23,797 bases of DNA from an uncultured Clostridium sp. (GTDB lineage: Bacteria; Bacillota; Clostridia; Lachnospirales; Lachnospiraceae). The notes under the pieces were generated by a model. The model had not been told where the DNA came from and did not search any database. It saw only the letters and a list, made by a program, of their open reading frames with translations. Shown one piece after another: positions 20,918-23,797 of this stretch. Position 1 is the first letter of the stretch. Every line of letters starts with the position of its first letter. The DNA is taken from positions 1 through 23,797 of the forward strand of contig NZ_URHZ01000080.1 in assembly GCF_900547735.1 (NCBI RefSeq), given 5' to 3'. A program made the translations under genes and the position numbers.

Positions 20918-21793
20918 ATGATATATGAAGGCGTTGTATACAGACCACCGAGTGAGGCCAGGAGCCTGATTGTCCAGGTGACGATCGGCTGTGCGCACAA
21001 TACCTGTACATTCTGCAATATGTACAAGGAAAAACAGTTCCGCGTCCGCAAGATGGATGAGATCATGGCGGACCTTCAGGAGGCCCATGACGCCTATGCG
21101 GCCTATGTAAAGAAAGTTTTTCTTGCCGACGGGGACGCCCTGATTATGAAGACGGAAGATCTGCTTACGATACTGGATGCAGTCAGACGCCTGTTCCCCA
21201 ATGTGACAAGAGTTGCCTCCTATGGAACGGCGCAGGATATTCTTCGAAAATCCGAGGATGAACTGAGACAGCTTAAGGAAGCCGGCCTTGGCATTGTCTA
21301 TGTCGGCGCCGAGACGGGAGACGATGAAATTCTCGAATACATCCACAAGGGAGTGACGGCCCGGGAGGTAATTGATGCGGGACAGAAATTAAAACGGTGC
21401 GGAATCGCCACCTCGGTAACGCTTATTTCGGGTCTTGGTGGCCGGAAAAAGGTAAAAGAGCACGCGCTTTCCTGTGCAAAGCTCATTTCCGAGATGAATC
21501 CGGAATTCGCTTCTTTCCTGACGCTCCGTCTCTACGAGGGCACACCGATGTACGACGATGTCGTGGAGGGGCGCTTTGAGCGCATCACGGCGGATGAGAT
21601 TATGGATGAGATGAAGATATTCCTGGAAAATGTGGATTCTCCGGGAACCGTGTTCCGTACCAACCATGCGTCCAACTATGTCGTTTTGGCCGGGAATATG
21701 AACGAAGATATTCCTGAAATGCTTGAAACCCTTGAAAGGGCGAAAGAAAGCCAGCATTACAGAAGATTCAGAGAGACAGGGGATTTATTATAA
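20918..21793 (+). CDS. Radical SAM protein
   Basis: A 291-residue radical SAM enzyme. The [4Fe-4S] site is C25, C30 and C33 in GCAHNTCTFCNMYKEK, that is Cx4CxxC rather than the standard CxxxCxxC. The rest of the TIM barrel is recognisable: KVFLADGDALIM, GLGIVYVGAETGDDEIL and VTLISGLGGR. There is no extra domain and no further cysteine cluster. The family is widespread and uncharacterised in Clostridia. AAGGAG lies about 10 bp before the ATG at 20918. The next gene starts directly after its stop codon (TAAATG), so they are coupled. The substrate is unknown; the transporter downstream might handle it, a guess. Confidence 0.85.
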   Translation: MIYEGVVYRPPSEARSLIVQVTIGCAHNTCTFCNMYKEKQFRVRKMDEIMADLQEAHDAYAAYVKKVFLADGDALIMKTEDLLTILDAVRRLFPNVTRVASYGTAQDILRKSEDELRQLKEAGLGIVYVGAETGDDEILEYIHKGVTAREVIDAGQKLKRCGIATSVTLISGLGGRKKVKEHALSCAKLISEMNPEFASFLTLRLYEGTPMYDDVVEGRFERITADEIMDEMKIFLENVDSPGTVFRTNHASNYVVLAGNMNEDIPEMLETLERAKESQHYRRFRETGDLL

Positions 21794-22684
21794 ATGATTT
21801 ATCTGATACTGGCAGTACTCTGCAGCGCATCCATGGCTGTGGCGCTGCGCCTGAGCGAAGAGTACAGCAGCAATAAATATGCAATCCTGATGGGAAACTA
21901 CGTGACCTGCACCGCGGTTGCGTTCCTGATGCTCCCGGAGAAACAGATCATTCCAACTGCGAAGTTTCTGATGACGGCATCTTCCGGGGACCAGGGACTG
22001 AAATCGGCGATGATGACGGCCATGGCCGCCGGAATCCTGAATGGAATCTTCTTTCTGGGGTCGCTTCTGTTTTTACAGTACAGCATCAGGAAGAACGGAG
22101 CCGTCCTGTCTTCCGCCTTTGCAAAACTGGGAATCATGATTCCCGTGGCAGCCAGTATTCTCTTTTTGAACGAGAGGCCGACGGTTCTTCAGACGGCGGG
22201 GATGGCTCTCGTTGTGGCGGCGATTCTTGTGATTAACCTGGAAAAAGGAAAAGGAGGGGCATCTGCAAAGATGGCCCTCCTTGTGCTGTTTCTATTCAGC
22301 GGAGCAGGAGACGGGATGTCAAAGGTATTTGAACATATCGGGGAACGCAGGTTTGACGCTCTGTTTTTATTTTACACGTTTTTGACCGCCCTGCTTCTGT
22401 GCCTGATTCCAATGCTCCGTGAGGTAATCCGGGAGAAGAAGAGACTGAAGGCGGTGGATTTTATCAGCGGCATCTTTGTCGGAATCCCCAACTATTTTTC
22501 AACCTCCCTGCTTTTGGCAGCGGTCACCAGGCTGCCCGCGTACCTTGCCTACCCTTGCTTCAGCGTGGGTACAATCCTGATTGTCTGCTTTGTGAGCGTT
22601 CTGGTTTTGAAGGATAAGATGACGAGGCGGCAGGTATATGGGTGCGGGATGATACTTCTGGCTCTGGTTCTGCTGAATTTGTAA
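21794..22684 (+). CDS. EamA-type (drug/metabolite superfamily) transporter
   Basis: A 296-residue inner-membrane protein with about ten hydrophobic segments in two similar halves, the EamA layout (YLILAVLCSASMAVALRLSE at the start, LNERPTVLQTAGMALVVAAI mid-protein, MTRRQVYGCGMILLALVLL at the end). Substrates in this superfamily range from amino acids to nucleosides, and none can be inferred. It begins directly after the radical SAM stop and has no strong ribosome binding site, so translation likely relies on coupling. It converges on the DNA glycosylase gene with only 16 bp between, and no clear terminator. Confidence 0.85.
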   Translation: MIYLILAVLCSASMAVALRLSEEYSSNKYAILMGNYVTCTAVAFLMLPEKQIIPTAKFLMTASSGDQGLKSAMMTAMAAGILNGIFFLGSLLFLQYSIRKNGAVLSSAFAKLGIMIPVAASILFLNERPTVLQTAGMALVVAAILVINLEKGKGGASAKMALLVLFLFSGAGDGMSKVFEHIGERRFDALFLFYTFLTALLLCLIPMLREVIREKKRLKAVDFISGIFVGIPNYFSTSLLLAAVTRLPAYLAYPCFSVGTILIVCFVSVLVLKDKMTRRQVYGCGMILLALVLLNL

Positions 22685-22700
22685 AGAGAAGGAGCGGTAT

Positions 22701-23582
22701 TTAGGAACTGCGCCCATTTAACACTGTGCGTTCATAGTAAAATATATATTGCTGCATTACTCCGGCGCACCCCTTGTATTTCCCAAAGTTATCCTGCACC
22801 ATCATCTCGTACAGGTGTTTTTTGGGAGCCGAGTCATATTTTTTTCTGTAATAATGGTTCATTAGAATCTGCTGAATCCAGGTGTCCACGGGAAAAGCCT
22901 CCACGTGGTGCAGTCCGAAAAGGCAGATGCAGTTGGCCACCTTAGTTCCGATGCCATAGAAACCGATCAGGTATTCCATGGCTTTTTTATAATCCATTGC
23001 CGAGAGAAGTGAAAGATCCAGATTTTTGTCATCCGCGTCGCGGCAGATGCGGTGGATATACTTGGCCCGGTAGCCCAGCTTCAATGACTGAAGGTCCTCT
23101 AAGGAGGCCTTTTTTAATTGGGATGGAGTGGGAAACGTGTGGTAAAGGACGGTTTCACCGCAGGCTGAAAGAGCCCGTCTCTCCTCCCCGTACAGACGGC
23201 TTAAGTTTTCCACAGCCTCCCTAATCTTGGGGATGGTGCGCTGCTGGGAGATAATGAAGGTGATAATCATTTCCCAGACATCCTGATTCAAAATGCGGAT
23301 ACCGCTGCCCGCGCAGGCGGCCTCCTGAAGGTAAACATCGCGTTTCCTGACGGAGGAAATGATGGCGCCGTAGTCGGTTTCAAGATCAAAGTAACGGCTC
23401 CAGAACGGAAAATCCTCATCGGAGCAGTGAAAATAGAAAGTCTGTCCCTCCTGGACGACTTCTACATAGCGGCCGCCGCTCACCGTCTTGTATCTGCCGG
23501 GTTCCAGGCAGTTCATGCGGAAACATTGGCCGGATTCGGCGATTTGCTGCAGGTCGAAGTTATTTATCTTTTTTGTAATCAT
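22701..23582 (-). CDS. ogg: 8-oxoguanine DNA glycosylase/AP lyase (OGG1 type)
   Basis: A 293-residue helix-hairpin-helix-GPD base-excision enzyme. ESGQCFRM (16-23) is the OGG1-type N-terminal block. The HhH is IGFYGIGTKVANCICLFGL (206-224) with the Schiff-base lysine K214, and the catalytic aspartate D233 lies in FPVDTWI. Both residues needed for the bifunctional glycosylase/lyase reaction are thus present. It removes 8-oxoguanine and nicks the abasic site. AAAGGAA precedes the ATG. With the NUDIX hydrolase and YaaA it makes the window rich in oxidative-damage functions, though no shared regulation is visible. Confidence 0.92.
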   Translation of the reverse strand: MITKKINNFDLQQIAESGQCFRMNCLEPGRYKTVSGGRYVEVVQEGQTFYFHCSDEDFPFWSRYFDLETDYGAIISSVRKRDVYLQEAACAGSGIRILNQDVWEMIITFIISQQRTIPKIREAVENLSRLYGEERRALSACGETVLYHTFPTPSQLKKASLEDLQSLKLGYRAKYIHRICRDADDKNLDLSLLSAMDYKKAMEYLIGFYGIGTKVANCICLFGLHHVEAFPVDTWIQQILMNHYYRKKYDSAPKKHLYEMMVQDNFGKYKGCAGVMQQYIFYYERTVLNGRSS

Positions 23583-23648
23583 GGTATAAGTTCCTTTATG
23601 TATTTGGCGGGTGTTGTTGAAATAAGCATCTGGGTGATTTTAAGCTGT

Positions 23649-23797
23649 TTTCTGCGGTGGACGCAGAACTCGGCATGCGCAGGTATAATGTCCACTTTGT
23701 GTAAATTATACCATATTCACTTCGTGAATACGGTGTCTCCGACGGAATTTAGCGCCCGAATTTCTGCGGTGGACGCAGAACTCGGCATGCGCAGGTA
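23649..23797. repeat. Exact 37-bp direct repeat, copies 112 bp apart
   Basis: The same 37 bp, starting TTTCTGCGGTGGACGCAGAA and ending GGCATGCGCAGGTA, occurs at 23649-23685 and 23761-23797. The second copy runs into the window edge, so the repeat may be longer. Each copy holds a small stem CTGCG-GTGGA-CGCAG and a GCATGC palindrome. It lies upstream of the DNA glycosylase gene. The 75-bp gap contains a hairpin (23714-23730). Confidence 0.85.
23714..23730. repeat. Perfect 7-bp hairpin between the direct repeats
   Basis: TATTCAC (23714-23720), TTC, GTGAATA (23724-23730). On the minus strand TATAAT (23710-23705) lies 3 bp downstream, a possible -10 box for the glycosylase gene without a good -35 partner. 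In that case the hairpin would overlap its -35 region as an operator. Confidence 0.45.

Noticed and set aside
23649..23797. CRISPR array made of the 37-bp repeats
   Set aside because: Repeat length fits, but the interval between copies is 75 bp, about twice a normal spacer, and contains its own hairpin; only two copies are visible and there are no cas genes in the window.

Overview
The window looks like chromosome from an anaerobic, endospore-forming member of the Clostridia, most likely Lachnospiraceae (a Clostridium symbiosum / Enterocloster / Hungatella type). That is an inference from three things: a protein with spore-associated SPOCS repeats plus LysM, strong AGGAGG-type ribosome binding sites, and protein sequences of Clostridia character. 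No phage, IS element, rRNA or tRNA gene was recognised.

Layout. 1-1958: a promoter, then serine O-acetyltransferase (cysE) and a TtcA-type tRNA-thiolation ATPase. 1959-2971: about 1 kb with no convincing intact gene. It has a near-consensus promoter with a palindrome beside it, a doubtful 74-codon ORF, a probable gene remnant, several C-rich-loop hairpins and a strong bidirectional terminator, so it is either a decayed gene or a roughly 600-nt RNA unit. 2972-4318 (minus): a three-part transcription regulator with its own promoter, divergent from a SPOCS/LysM protein (4486-6039) that ends in a clear terminator. 6117-8118: a promoter, a structured leader and a stand-alone OLD-type ATPase/TOPRIM nuclease. 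8122-10486: a promoter, a long structured leader, a GIY-YIG::YaaA fusion protein and a translationally coupled CDF metal exporter with a manganese-type metal site.

10526-14439: a lipoprotein metallophosphoesterase, a NUDIX hydrolase, a HAD phosphatase and a BspA-like leucine-rich protein, all closely spaced. 14474-19132: a LysR regulator whose promoter lies inside a perfect inverted repeat, then a VWA protein with a degenerate metallopeptidase-like domain, a NimA-like flavin-fold protein and a MoxR-type AAA+ ATPase. The MoxR and VWA proteins probably work together as a chaperone pair. 19139-22684: a second, membrane-anchored paralogue of the metallophosphoesterase, a radical SAM protein and an EamA-type transporter. 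22701-23582 (minus): an OGG1-type DNA glycosylase. Upstream of it is a 37-bp sequence repeated exactly 112 bp apart, the second copy at the window edge.

Points most worth a second look: (1) the two neighbouring leaders at about 6195-6233 and 8221-8263 share a sequence-and-hairpin motif and may be an undescribed cis-regulatory RNA; (2) the GIY-YIG::YaaA fusion coupled to a Mn-type exporter; (3) the OLD-type nuclease has a four-cysteine cluster and an altered Walker B; (4) three genes within 6 kb carry in-frame 15-bp minisatellites, one of which supplies the ribosome binding site of the next gene; (5) the orphan transcription unit at 2205-2875. All functional statements rest on reading motifs by eye; no database search was possible.
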